Shown here: piece by piece, positions 42,594 to 53,727 of the stretch
Layout of the letters: every line of letters starts with the position of its first letter
Position numbering within the stretch: position 1 is the stretch's first letter
Source of the DNA: Pantoea sp.
Lineage (GTDB): Bacteria; Pseudomonadota; Gammaproteobacteria; Enterobacterales; Enterobacteriaceae
Direction: 5' to 3'
Assembly (NCBI RefSeq): GCF_028283705.1
Contig: NZ_JAPWKD010000011.1
Coordinates: forward strand, 496,001-560,000
Length of the DNA stretch: 64,000 bases
Position numbers and translations under genes: made by a program
Notes under the pieces: model-generated
The model's input: only the letters and a program-made list of their open reading frames with translations
What the model was told of the DNA's origin: nothing
Database searches by the model: none

Positions 42594-43022
42594 ATGCAGG
42601 TATCAGCACGTAATCAACTGGTTGGCACGGTCAGCGCAGTCACCATCGGCGCGGTCAATGACGAAGTCGAATTGACGCTCGCTGGTGGCGTCAGACTGGT
42701 GGCGATTGTCACCCACAGCAGTAAAGAAGCTTTAGGCCTGGCGGTTGGTAAAGAGGCCATCGCGCTCATTAAAGCGCCATGGGTCACCCTTGCCACTGAA
42801 GAGTGTGGCCTGAAGTTCTCCGCGCGTAACCAGTATGCCGGTAGCGTCACCCGCGTGACTGAAGGCGCAGTTAACGCGACAGTGCATATTGCAACTGACG
42901 CCGGGTTTGAAATCATTGCCGTCGTTACCAACGAAAGCCAGGAAGAGATGAAGCTGAATCAGAGCAGTCGCGTGCTGGCTCTGATCAAAGCATCAGCCAT
43001 TCTGATTGCAACCCGTGCCTGA
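42594..43022 (+). CDS. Molbindin-type protein with two Mop (TOBE) domains
   Basis: A 142-residue protein made of two tandem copies of the Mop/TOBE domain: SARNQLVGTVSAVTIGAVNDEV (residues 3-24) and SARNQYAGSVTRVTEGAVNATV (about 76-97), each followed by a KEAIALIKAPWV- or SSRVLALIKASAIL-like strand. Such cytoplasmic proteins bind and store molybdate or tungstate. TAAGGAG precedes the ATG. It stands alone, away from any mod transporter genes. Confidence 0.92.
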   Translation: MQVSARNQLVGTVSAVTIGAVNDEVELTLAGGVRLVAIVTHSSKEALGLAVGKEAIALIKAPWVTLATEECGLKFSARNQYAGSVTRVTEGAVNATVHIATDAGFEIIAVVTNESQEEMKLNQSSRVLALIKASAILIATRA

Positions 43023-43062
43023 CACGCAGTTTCCTTCTATGTCAGGTAATCAGCGTTCTAAC

Positions 43063-43110
43063 GCAACTTGCGTTCATCGTCATTACCAGGAGGTAGTGAA
43101 CGCGAGTTGC
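43063..43110. repeat. Long inverted repeat between convergent genes
   Basis: GCAACTTGCGTTCA (43063-43076) and TGAACGCGAGTTGC (43097-43110) pair over 14 positions with a single G-U wobble, and a 20-base loop lies between them. It sits between the stops of the Mop and AEC transporter genes and could end transcription from both sides, although no T run follows. Confidence 0.45.
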
Positions 43111-43159
43111 TGATCAAACCCTGGCTGCCATGCCCAAAATACCCTTTCCGGACGTGATA

Positions 43160-44038
43160 TCAGTGAGCAATACCCATCGTCCTGGCAATAGCTACAGCCG
43201 CAGCGAAAAGGCTAATCGCGATGATGCTGATGCAGGTTCCGCAGGTAATGAGCTTAGCAGAACGCCCCGTGCCCAGATAATGCGTCTCCAGAACGATGAT
43301 ATTGGCTGCCGGAGGAAGGAGGCAAAGCAGATAAAGCGTCCCAGGATTTTGTGTTATCAGCCGGAAGTCGAATGTTCTGGCGAGCATTAAAAGCAGTGTG
43401 AACAGAATAAACATCACACCACATTTAACCAGATACGGGCGGACTTCCTGGCGGAGATCCTGAAGAGTCAGCTCAATTTTGGACAGCCATATTCCAAGCA
43501 CGGCCATGCCGAGAAAGCTCATCAGAAATTTTGCGACATCATAGAGATCGGCAAACCACAGTGTGATTTGCTGGCTAAAGGGAATGAGCATCGCCCCGAG
43601 GATTAGCGCCAGCACTGGTGGAGTCTGAACCAATTTAACTGGATTAAAATGGTGGCCTGAAAGCATCCCCGCACCGACAGAATTGCCCACAATCGAGCTG
43701 CCGACATAGGCGGCGATGATGATTGTTGCGGCTTCATTGCCAAACAGGGCCGTAGCCACAGGCAACCCAAGCCAGCCAATATTAAGGTAACTGAAGCACA
43801 GGCTTTTAATGGGATCACGAATAATGTAGCGCGACGCCATCAGCATAATCAGCATACTGATGGCTGTGGTGATGATGATGGTACTCATACTGCCAAAGCG
43901 CGTCGATATGTTGAATATGATGACAATCGGAATGGCAACACGCGTTAATATCCAGGACGCAGCTGTTTTGAAGTCCCAGGCCGTTTTTCCCATCAGCCAG
44001 CCAGCAAAAAGATAAATCAGCGGAACAAAAATCGTCAC
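43160..44038 (-). CDS. AEC family transporter (malonate/auxin-efflux-carrier type)
   Basis: A 292-residue membrane protein with about ten helices, starting MTIFVPLIYLFAGWLMGKTAWD. The pattern ILTRVAIPIVIIFNI, YLNIGWLGLPVATALFG and PPAANIIVLETHY is typical of the auxin efflux carrier family, which includes bacterial malonate and other organic-acid permeases. The substrate is unknown. A nested dyad lies upstream of its start. Confidence 0.87.
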   Translation of the reverse strand: MTIFVPLIYLFAGWLMGKTAWDFKTAASWILTRVAIPIVIIFNISTRFGSMSTIIITTAISMLIMLMASRYIIRDPIKSLCFSYLNIGWLGLPVATALFGNEAATIIIAAYVGSSIVGNSVGAGMLSGHHFNPVKLVQTPPVLALILGAMLIPFSQQITLWFADLYDVAKFLMSFLGMAVLGIWLSKIELTLQDLRQEVRPYLVKCGVMFILFTLLLMLARTFDFRLITQNPGTLYLLCLLPPAANIIVLETHYLGTGRSAKLITCGTCISIIAISLFAAAVAIARTMGIAH

Positions 44039-44127
44039 AATGTTTCCTTAACAGCGTTTTCGCAAAACTCAACGGCTCACCTTTCTGCCCAATTTTCAGC
44101 ACAGCGCGTATTGAGTTAAGACGTGAT

Positions 44128-44174
44128 ATCCACCTTGTCAATGATCAACGATTCCGCTTAATCATTTGGTGGAT
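44128..44174. promoter_or_regulatory. Nested inverted repeats upstream of the AEC transporter
   Basis: ATCCACC (44128-44134) pairs with GGTGGAT (44168-44174), and inside it AATGAT (44140-44145) pairs with ATCATT (44161-44166). The structure is about 90-135 bases upstream of the transporter start and may be a regulator site; no regulator gene is adjacent. Confidence 0.3.
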
Positions 44175-44182
44175 TTATATAA

Positions 44183-44403
44183 CCTTATGAAAGCACACAG
44201 GTAAAGAAAATTCACAGCAGGCACGGCATAGACTTTAACCCCCAACTGATGAACAATGGCGTAGCGCTTAAATTTTATGGCATCGTGGATAAGTACAAGG
44301 CGGAAGTGGCAAAGCCGGTAAGCGAGTCAGAACCTGATGCGCTGGCACGCTATTTTCAGCTGATGAGATCGCCACTTTTCTCAATCACTGGGGCAATGAA
44401 TAG
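44183..44403 (+). pseudogene. C-terminal fragment of an unidentified gene, frameshifted
   Basis: From 44183 an open frame without a start reads KKIHSRHGIDFNPQLMNNG, LKFYGIVDKYKAEVAKPVS and DALARYFQL, which looks like real coding sequence. Near 44360 the sense passes to another frame, DEIATFLNHWGNE, ending at TAG 44401-44403. The N-terminal part of the gene is absent. I do not recognise the parent family. It directly precedes the DUF2058 gene. Confidence 0.4.
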
Positions 44404-44455
44404 ACGTGAGAGTTGGGGCTGCCCCCAAAATTTTTAAGATGGTTTAGAAGCGAAG

Positions 44456-44995
44456 ATGACAAAACTTACCTTACAAGAGCAAATACTGAAGGCTGGATTA
44501 GTGACCAGCAAGAAAATGGCCAAAGTCCAAAAGACGGCAAAAAAATCACGCGTTCAGGCTCGTGAGGCCAGAGAGGCGGTGGAAGAGAATAAAAAAGCGC
44601 AACTTGAGCGAGATAAGCAGCTAAGCGAACAACAAAAACAAGCGGCTTTAGCAAAAGAATATAAAGCTCAGGTGAAGCAACTTATTGAGATGAACAGAAT
44701 CGTCGTTGCAAAAGGCGATATTGATTTTAATTTCACCGATAACAATTTAATTAAAAAAATCAGTGTTGATAAGTTGACCCAAACGCAACTGGTGAATGGG
44801 CACCTTGCTATCGCCCGCCTGGTGGTTGATAGCAATGGTAAGAGTGAATACGCGATTATCCCCGCAGTGGTCGCTGACAAAATTGCCCAGCGAGATGCGA
44901 GCAGTATTGTATTAAACAGCCCCCTGAGTCAGGAACAGCATGATGAAGATGATCCCTATGCTGATTTTAAAGTGCCTGATGATTTGATGTGGTAA
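44456..44995 (+). CDS. yaiL: DUF2058 protein (YaiL family)
   Basis: A 179-residue protein with the YaiL pattern: MTKLTLQEQILKAGLVTSKK, then a long, highly charged helix (residues 20-75, rich in Lys, Glu, Gln and Ala, probably coiled coil), and a C-terminal domain IEMNRIVVAKGDIDFNFTDNN with LAIARLV and the acidic tail DEDDPYADFKVPDDLMW. It is a soluble protein linked to nucleoprotein/polynucleotide-associated functions in annotations; its role is not established. Confidence 0.88.
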   Translation: MTKLTLQEQILKAGLVTSKKMAKVQKTAKKSRVQAREAREAVEENKKAQLERDKQLSEQQKQAALAKEYKAQVKQLIEMNRIVVAKGDIDFNFTDNNLIKKISVDKLTQTQLVNGHLAIARLVVDSNGKSEYAIIPAVVADKIAQRDASSIVLNSPLSQEQHDEDDPYADFKVPDDLMW

Positions 44996-45011
44996 TCAGA
45001 GCGTTGCCCGT

Positions 45012-45710
45012 TCAAAACGGGCTATTATGGCGCGCATTGATCCACTCTTCGCTGACTGGATGCACAAAATCCAGCGCACTGGCGTGCAGCATTAGCCGAG
45101 GGGCTTTTTCCGTGCCAGGCAGCAGGCGACCGCCATACAGGTCGCAACCTAAAATAGGGTGGCCCAGCAGCTGGCAATGAATACGTAGTTGGTGGGTGCG
45201 ACCGGTCTCCGGAATTAGCTGCACCCGCGTTAACGGCAGTAACGTCCCATCTTCCAGCTCATGATTGAAACGTTCAACCACCTGATAGCGAGAACGGGCG
45301 GGTTTGCCATGGATTGCACAAATTGACATCAGCGGAAAGCGCGCCGGATCTTTGGCAATCGCCGCGTCTATCACCCCTTCATGGTTTTCAAGATGTCCGC
45401 ACAGCAGTGCGCTGTAAACCTTGGTCACGCTGCGCTGACTGAATTGCTGGCACAGGGCGGCGTTGATCGCCTTATTGCGCGCAATCACCATCAAGCCGGA
45501 AGTGCCGAAATCAAGACGGTGAACCAGGGTGCAGCCCGGAAATATTTTTACCAGCCGGTGATGTACGGAATCGATATTTTGCGGATTTTTGCCCGAGAGA
45601 CTGAGCAGGTTGGCGGGTTTATTGATCAGTACCAGGTGTTCGTCCTGATAGAGCGTTTCTATCTGGTCATGACACGGTGGGGCAATAAAGGTATCAAAAA
45701 TAACAGACAT
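45012..45710 (-). CDS. RluA-family RNA pseudouridine synthase
   Basis: A 232-residue single-domain synthase without an S4 domain. The catalytic motif is VHRLDFGTSGLMVIARN (with the active-site Asp), and ETGRTHQLRIHCQLLGHPILGCDLYGG near the C-terminus is the conserved RluA-class segment. It converts uridine to pseudouridine in rRNA or tRNA; the size resembles RluA or YqcB/TruC-type enzymes, but the target cannot be assigned. It is convergent with the DUF2058 gene. Confidence 0.9.
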   Translation of the reverse strand: MSVIFDTFIAPPCHDQIETLYQDEHLVLINKPANLLSLSGKNPQNIDSVHHRLVKIFPGCTLVHRLDFGTSGLMVIARNKAINAALCQQFSQRSVTKVYSALLCGHLENHEGVIDAAIAKDPARFPLMSICAIHGKPARSRYQVVERFNHELEDGTLLPLTRVQLIPETGRTHQLRIHCQLLGHPILGCDLYGGRLLPGTEKAPRLMLHASALDFVHPVSEEWINARHNSPF

Positions 45711-45955
45711 CAGGTCGCCAGGGGGGAGTGTGGGAGCGGATAATAACTAATTTTTAGCCAACAGGCGAATTTCCTTCCTCGGTGAAATTGCAGCCAAATC
45801 CTTTCTGCTGCATCTACAACATGCGGTGCTGGAAATGAGGTTTGCCAGAGCATAAGTCTTAAGTCTCATCATCGAAAACTCCATGACCGTTAACAGCGAG
45901 CACGCCGTCGTGTTCAGGTGCTTAATACCTCCACGCTTAACGCCTGGAGGATAAT

Positions 45956-46423
45956 ATGGCTTATACCATTCGCGGTTTGGAAAGCAGAGAGTTTGCACAT
46001 TTATTTGGCCAGGATGAGCGCTATCTGGCGTTACATCTGGCGATACGTAAGCGGGCTGATAGATCCTCGGGTTTTCCGGATCGTATTGCATTACGTGATG
46101 TGCCGGAGGGGGAGTATGCGATTCTGGTCAATTACGCCTACCAACCAGCGGCAACGCCTTATTCAGGCAGACACGCCATCTATATCCATGAGGGATGTAC
46201 CACACAAGGTGTTTATCAAGATGAAGTCCCTGCGTATCTGACAACCCGGCTACTCTCGCTACGAGCCTTTAATACAGCACATATGATTATTGCGGCGGAG
46301 GTCACGCAAGGCGGTGAGGCGGAGCCGTTAATTTTGCAGATGTTGCGTCAACCTGAAACCGCATATATCCATGTGCATAGCGCCCGGTTTGGCTGTTATC
46401 TGTGTGTCATTGAACGTAGTTGA
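45956..46423 (+). CDS. DUF1203 family protein
   Basis: A 155-residue protein starting MAYTIRGLESREFAHLFGQDE, with GFPDRIALRDVPEGEYAILVNYAYQPA, YSGRHAIYIHEGC and a final FGCYLCVIERS, the conserved blocks of DUF1203. GGAGG lies upstream of the ATG. The function of the family is unknown; the C-terminal Cys residues are conserved within it. Confidence 0.88.
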   Translation: MAYTIRGLESREFAHLFGQDERYLALHLAIRKRADRSSGFPDRIALRDVPEGEYAILVNYAYQPAATPYSGRHAIYIHEGCTTQGVYQDEVPAYLTTRLLSLRAFNTAHMIIAAEVTQGGEAEPLILQMLRQPETAYIHVHSARFGCYLCVIERS

Positions 46424-46430
46424 TATAAAG

Positions 46431-46459
46431 AAAAACCCCGCACCAGACGGCACGGGGTT
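46431..46459 (-). terminator. Terminator of mqo
   Basis: On the minus strand AACCCCG and CGGGGTT form the base of a hairpin followed by TTTTTC, six bases after the mqo stop codon. It may also slow transcription from the convergent DUF1203 gene. Confidence 0.75.
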
Positions 46460-46464
46460 GAGAC

Positions 46465-48117
46465 TTACAGCGCCATATCGTGTTGCGGCGAGGAAGTTGT
46501 TTTAGCCGGTGTGGTGGCCTGCGACTGAGTGGCAGCGGCTGGCATGTTGATCACCGGTGGTTTAGTCAGTTGCAGTGTTGCAGCTGTGTCATCCCAAACC
46601 TGCTGAGCCAGTGCCGGGTCGTCGTTCAATTTCTGACCATAGGCCGGAACGATTTGATGGATTTTCTGCTGCCATTCCGGGCTGGCGAATTCGGTCGGGA
46701 ACAGCTGCTTTATCACGTTAATAGCGATCGGCGCTGCGGTTGAGGCTCCCGGTGACGCACCCAGCAGGGCGGCAACGGTTTTCTGCTGATCGGTCACGAT
46801 TTCCGTACCCAGCTTCAGCACACCACCTTTCTCTGCATCTTTCTTGATGATCTGTACACGCTGACCCGCCTGAATCAGTTTCCAGTCTTCTTTCTTCGCT
46901 TCCGGGAAGTATTCTTTCAGCGCGGCGAAGCGGTCGTCATCGTTCAGCATTACCTGCCCGATCAGATATTTCACCAGGTCGAAGTTATCAATGCCTACGT
47001 GGGTCATCGGCATAAAGTTGCTGGTGGTGGTGGTGCCTAACAGATCAAACAGCGAACCATTTTTCAGGAACTTGGTTGAGAAAGTAGCGAATGGTCCAAA
47101 CAGCACCACGCGCTTGCCATCAAGGAAACGGGCATCAAGATGCGGTACGGACATCGGTGGTGCACCCACGGAAGCCTGACCGTACACCTTTTCCAGATGA
47201 CGGCTGGTAATCGCCGGGTTTTCGGTGACGAGGAATGAACCGCCCACCGGGAAGCCAGCGTAGTTTTCACCTTCAGGGATACCGGTTTTCTGCAACAGTT
47301 TCAGCGCGCCGCCGCCCGCACCGATAAACACGTAACGTGCATCGATGGTGCGGTTTTCACCACTTTTCACATCTTTAATGGTGACGTGCCAGCTGTTATC
47401 GCTGTTACGTTTGAAATCGGTCACTTCTGATGAGGTTTCCAGCGAGAAGTTATCGTTCTTTTTCAGGCTGCCAATCAGCTGACGGGTAATTTCGCCATAG
47501 TTAACATCGGTGCCAACCGGGGTCCAGGTTGCCGCCACTTTCTGCTGCGGATCGCGTCCTTCCATAATCAACGGCGCCCACTGCTGAATTTGCGCGTGAT
47601 CGGTGGAGAATTTCATTCCCTGGAACAGCACGGTTTTTTGCAGCGCTTCATAACGTTTCGTCAGATACTCAACGTTTTTATCGCCCCAGACAAAACTCAT
47701 GTGCGGAGTAGAATTAATAAAGTTATGCGGGTTATTTAATACACCGCGTTTCACCTGCGAGGTCCAGAATTGACGAGAAATCATAAAGGCTTCGTTGATT
47801 TCCAGCGCTTTGCTGACATCAATACTTCCGTCCGGACGTTCTGGCGTATAATTCAGCTCCATATTGGCGGAGTGGCCGGTACCGGCGTTATTCCAGCCGT
47901 TCGACGATTCCAGTGCCACGCCGTCCAGCTTTTCGACCATAACCTGTTTCCAGCTGGGCTGTAATTCTTCCAGCCAGGTTCCCAGAGAAGCACTCATGAT
48001 GCCCCCGCCAATTAGCAGCACATCAGTCTTTTCCGGTGTGTCGGCGGCATGAACAGCAGAACTGACAAGCAGTGCAGCGAGCGAAAGCGAGGTGAGTAAT
48101 GTAGTTGATTTTTTCAT
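46465..48117 (-). CDS. mqo: Malate:quinone oxidoreductase
   Basis: A 550-residue Mqo from ATG 48117 (a TTG at 48162 is possible but unlikely). It has [20 protein letters not shown] (FAD motif), [39 protein letters not shown] and [11 protein letters not shown]. It oxidises malate to oxaloacetate with electron transfer to quinone at the inner membrane. The first 24 residues ([20 protein letters not shown]...) look like a signal or anchor, as in E. coli Mqo. The C-terminal tail is rich in Ala and Thr. An AT-rich region of about 230 bases upstream should hold its promoter. Confidence 0.95.
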   Translation of the reverse strand: MKKSTTLLTSLSLAALLVSSAVHAADTPEKTDVLLIGGGIMSASLGTWLEELQPSWKQVMVEKLDGVALESSNGWNNAGTGHSANMELNYTPERPDGSIDVSKALEINEAFMISRQFWTSQVKRGVLNNPHNFINSTPHMSFVWGDKNVEYLTKRYEALQKTVLFQGMKFSTDHAQIQQWAPLIMEGRDPQQKVAATWTPVGTDVNYGEITRQLIGSLKKNDNFSLETSSEVTDFKRNSDNSWHVTIKDVKSGENRTIDARYVFIGAGGGALKLLQKTGIPEGENYAGFPVGGSFLVTENPAITSRHLEKVYGQASVGAPPMSVPHLDARFLDGKRVVLFGPFATFSTKFLKNGSLFDLLGTTTTSNFMPMTHVGIDNFDLVKYLIGQVMLNDDDRFAALKEYFPEAKKEDWKLIQAGQRVQIIKKDAEKGGVLKLGTEIVTDQQKTVAALLGASPGASTAAPIAINVIKQLFPTEFASPEWQQKIHQIVPAYGQKLNDDPALAQQVWDDTAATLQLTKPPVINMPAAATQSQATTPAKTTSSPQHDMAL

Positions 48118-48345
48118 TGCGATAACAACGTTTCTTAGCGATGAGTAAAAAGTTCGCAACAAATTTAAAACATTGTTATTGAAATTTTAAAATTTATTTA
48201 GTTTAAAAACTATTGAAGCAAAATGGTGGATTTATTTGGTTACAAATGTATTGGGCTATTTCCATGCGAAATAGGCGGTTATTTTGCCGGGGTGTACATA
48301 ATTTACAACCACTATTTCAGAAAGGGAAATCCTGAGTGAGCGAAA

Positions 48346-49050
48346 TTAATTCCGCTTAAGGAATCGATGTAATGGCAAAATTTGCTGCCCTGAATTATCA
48401 ATATTTTCTTCGTCTATCCAACGCGTTATCGCCTGATAAATGACAGGCCATTCGGTATCAATAATCGACAGCCAGTCAGTATCACGGTTGCGTTGTTTGC
48501 GTGTCATTGCCTGGCGAAAGCGGCCTTCAAACGTGAAGCCGATGCGTTCCGCCGCGCGACGCGATGCATGGTTCAGCGAGTCGCAGCGCCACGCCACCCG
48601 ACGATAGCCCAGCGTGAAGGCCTGGGCCAGCAGCAGAAACAATGCCTCCGTGCCCAGCACATTACGCTGCATCAGCGGTGACCAGGTTACATGGCCGATT
48701 TCAAGCGCGCCATTTTGTTGGTCAATATTGGCGAAACACACCACACCCACCGCCTGTTGGCTGGCATGGCTGATGACGGCATAAGGTACCAGCAAGGTAT
48801 CAGCGATTTTGTGTGCGACCCAGCGCTGCATCTCTTCCAGCGAGTGGGGTTGTTCGGCACCCAGCCATGTCCAGTCGCGATCGTCTTCAGCCTGAGAAAA
48901 TGCCGCAAACAGCGATGCGCAGTGTCCGGTCTGTAAAGGTTGCAGCGTACAAAACCGCCCCACCAGGGGGGTGACGGAGGGACGCGCGACGGGCTGCCAG
49001 TCCGGCAGAGCAAACCCTACGGGTTGACCATATTGATTAAAATGAGACAC
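48346..49050 (-). CDS. GNAT family N-acetyltransferase (RimJ/RimL-like)
   Basis: The start is taken as GTG at 49050, seven bases after AAGGA; it gives MSHFNQYGQPVGFALPDWQP, the usual start of this group. The 234 residues have the GNAT fold: GRFCTLQPLQTGHCASLF, QQAVGVVCFANID, and the acetyl-CoA region QRNVLGTEALFLLLAQAFTLG with NHASRRAAERIGFTFEGRFR. The acceptor is unknown; relatives acetylate protein N-termini or small amines. Confidence 0.87.
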   Translation of the reverse strand: MSHFNQYGQPVGFALPDWQPVARPSVTPLVGRFCTLQPLQTGHCASLFAAFSQAEDDRDWTWLGAEQPHSLEEMQRWVAHKIADTLLVPYAVISHASQQAVGVVCFANIDQQNGALEIGHVTWSPLMQRNVLGTEALFLLLAQAFTLGYRRVAWRCDSLNHASRRAAERIGFTFEGRFRQAMTRKQRNRDTDWLSIIDTEWPVIYQAITRWIDEENIDNSGQQILPLHRFLKRN

Positions 49051-49160
49051 ACAACATTCCTTGATAAAGTAGCGGGTAGCAATCCTTATAACGTAACGCA
49101 TTTTCCCGGCACGGCGCACGGGAATGCGCGATAAATCGCACCGCTACGGATCCGTGCAAT

Positions 49161-50941
<1,781 letters not shown>

Positions 50942-50945
<4 letters not shown>

Positions 50946-52390
50946 GGCTGCGGCTCTGCCATAAAGCGTGCGGACAGGGCGCTCACCGGCAGGAAATCAA
51001 AATCGGTATCAAAAGGATAAGCAGGCTGAGTCTTACGCTTGCGGACCAGACGTTCGACGTACTGATCGACCACGCCTTCTGATAGCGCCATCAGGTTAGG
51101 ATTGGCCAGCGGTGCCAGTTCGGGGGACAGATAACCGGATTTTACTACCACAATATTGGCAGTGGCCGGATCCAGCCCCAGCAGCGCAAAATCCGCCAGA
51201 TTATGGTAGGGACGGCGTCTGTCAGCGACCACCACGGTAATGCCACCCGTTTGCAGCAGCGCCTGTTTCGCGACGGATCGTGCGTCATCCACCAGGTTAG
51301 TCACCACAAATTGCGCACTGGCCTTGCCACCCGCCGGATCGAGCGTCGCGCCGATGGTCAATGGCAGCGTTGCGCCGACTCCGGCAGCAAAAGCCGCGTC
51401 GGTCGCCGGTTTATCAGTAATACCGGCGACAATCACTCCCTGCGCACCCTGGCGAATCAACTCGGCCAGCATATCGCCGCGATCGCCAACACCACCTCCG
51501 GTGGGGTTATCACCGGAATCCGCCAGAATCACCGGATGGGTAGGGCTGGCGATCGCCATCCGTACACATTCCTCAGTGCTGCCGGTGACACAACCAAAGC
51601 TGAATTGTTCTCGGGCCTGCCAGTACGTCAGCGCCAGTTTTGCCGCCTGTTCAGCCAGCACATCGGCATCGGTACCCGTCATGATGGCTGCCGCCGTTGC
51701 GCGCGGTTCATCGGCCCAGACATAACCCACCATCAGTGAGGCATCCCAGATATGATCGATCGCGTTAATGGCGGGCAGGCGGGCATACAGGCTTTTCGCC
51801 GGTTCATCTTCGGTACTGGTGCGTTCGCCAGGCAACACTACCGGAATCGGTGCCCAGACAACGCCTGGTTTCACGCCGCTGTGCAGGCTTTTCACCAGCA
51901 TCGCGACTGAGCGACGCATGGTTTCCTCCACATCGATATGCGGCGCAGTGCGGTAGGTGGAGAACATATCGATCGCATCGATGATGCGTTGCGTGACGTT
52001 ACCGTGCAGATCATAGCTAACGCTGATCGGGCAATCGTCACCCACCAGCTCACGGGTGGCGGCAATCCAGTCACCCTCGGCGTCTTCCATTCCTTCAACG
52101 TAGACCGCGCCGTGCATCGCCAGGTACACGCCATCTACGGGCAACAACGTCGCCAGTCGGCTTAAGAAATCCTGCTTAAAATCTTCGTAAGTGACGCGTG
52201 CGACCGGACCACCTGCGATGGCGCGGGCATGAAAGGTCGGCAGGAAGAGGGCATCGTAATCGGCAAGAAAGGCAAAATAAGGACTCGCCGTGAGTTCATC
52301 GCCGCGCAGAATACGGAAGTCGTCAGCATAATTCAGCACCGGGTTATAGGTACTGCACTCAGTATGAATACCACCAAAAGCAATGCGCAT
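50942..52390 (-). CDS. M81 family metallopeptidase (MlrC-like)
   Basis: A 482-residue protein with MRIAFGGIHTECSTYNP at the N-terminus, LAMHGAVYVEGMEDAEGDW, SYDLHGNVTQRIIDAIDMFSTYRTAPHID and DSGDNPTGGGVGDRG, the conserved blocks and metal ligands of the MlrC/M81 family (microcystin-degradation relatives). It is cytoplasmic and lies in one operon with a peptide-type ABC ATPase and a ROK regulator, so it probably cleaves an imported small peptide or amide. The substrate is unknown. Confidence 0.9.
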
Positions 52391-52401
52391 TGCCGCCTCC
52401 G

Positions 52402-53535
52402 TTACTCGGGTAAATGAATTAAAAAACGATAGGCCGCCACACTGGCAGCGGCTCTGGCCCAGCTTTCGTCGCTGAGAACGATGGTCGAAATCGGCGTCTT
52501 ACCCATGATGGAAGGTAAGACATTGGCATCGATGGCCTGCATCACCACGGTTTTCAGCAAGCCATCAAACGCGCCGGAATGATGGGCAATCACGATCAAT
52601 TCCGGGTCGTTCATCTGAATGATATTGGCAATGGCAAGGCCGAGCGCATTACCCGCGCGGTGCAGAATGGCAATCGCCGCACTGCTGCCTTTCACCGCCA
52701 GATTTTCCAGCTCCGCCAGGGTTACGGCATCGAGCGCTTTCTCGCGCATGTTTTCGCGGATGGCCGTTAAGGATGCCAGAGTGTCGAGACAGCCGCGTTT
52801 ACCGCAGCGACAGGGGTGGCCGCCGGGCTCAATGGTGCAATGGGCAATTTCTCCGGCACCACCGTGGGCACCGCGATGCAGTTGCCCCTGAAAAAAGTGC
52901 GCTGAACCGATGCCATCGCTGTGCGAAATCAGGGTGAAGTTGCGAACTTTCTTCGCCAGCCCGAAGATCTTCTCACTCACCGCCAGGGCTTTGGCATCAT
53001 TTTCCAGCGACACCTCCAGCCCGGTTGCCTGCTTCAGCATCTCCGCCAGCGCGACATTTTTCCAGCCGAGCAGGGCTGATTGCACGCAGACTGCCTGGTG
53101 TTCATCGACAAAGCCGGAAAGCGTAACGCCAAGGCCAATCAGTTGATCCGGTGAGATACCCTTGCTCTGTACCAGCGGGGGGATGGCTGCGGCAATGGCC
53201 TGGATGAGTTGTTGCGGGTCGAGACTCAGGGTCAGCACGCTGCTTGCCAGCACGTGCCCATGCATATCGATCAACACCAGGGTAATTTGTTCACCGAGCA
53301 ACGACGCGCCAAGAAAATAAGCGCTATCGGCGCGCATTTTTAATAACACGGAAGGGCGACCCTGCCCGGTGGCTTCAGGAATACTTTCTTCCAGCAAACC
53401 GGCATTGAGCATCTCTTTAATCAGGGTGCTAATGGCCGCTTTACTCATTTTCATCTTCTGCGCAATAGCCGTGCGGCTCATGCCATGTGAGGCAATAAGC
53501 AGACGAATGATTTGTTGCTGATGAGCATTGAGCAT
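52402..53535 (-). CDS. ROK family transcriptional regulator
   Basis: The start at ATG 53535 follows AGGA. The 377 residues have a MarR/NagC-like winged helix (NAHQQQIIRLLIASHGMSRTAIAQKMKMSKAAISTLI) and a ROK domain with GLGVTLSGFVDE, HSDGIGSAHFFQG and the zinc motif IEPGGHPCRCGKRGCLD. It is the first gene of the leftward operon with the M81 peptidase and ABC ATPase and faces the binding-protein gene, so it likely controls both arms of the locus. Confidence 0.9.
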   Translation of the reverse strand: MLNAHQQQIIRLLIASHGMSRTAIAQKMKMSKAAISTLIKEMLNAGLLEESIPEATGQGRPSVLLKMRADSAYFLGASLLGEQITLVLIDMHGHVLASSVLTLSLDPQQLIQAIAAAIPPLVQSKGISPDQLIGLGVTLSGFVDEHQAVCVQSALLGWKNVALAEMLKQATGLEVSLENDAKALAVSEKIFGLAKKVRNFTLISHSDGIGSAHFFQGQLHRGAHGGAGEIAHCTIEPGGHPCRCGKRGCLDTLASLTAIRENMREKALDAVTLAELENLAVKGSSAAIAILHRAGNALGLAIANIIQMNDPELIVIAHHSGAFDGLLKTVVMQAIDANVLPSIMGKTPISTIVLSDESWARAAASVAAYRFLIHLPE

Positions 53536-53727
53536 TAAGAGTCCTGCGATCAAGGCACTGTTTCACTGACAATAATAAGTCATAGGAACAAATACAACGG
53601 CATTTAGTTAATTTTCTGAACCTGGATCGAGATATAAGTAAAATATATGAACTAACCTATTGGCTTTTGTTTGGGAGTTGTGCCTTATATGGCCGGGATA
53701 ATTCACCAATCGTATCTGAGGGCCTTC

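Noticed and set aside
45747..45893. Leftward frame starting MEFSMMRLKTYALANLIS, a possible small basic protein
   Set aside because: There is no good ribosome site and no matching family; Cys- and Lys-rich composition alone is too weak.
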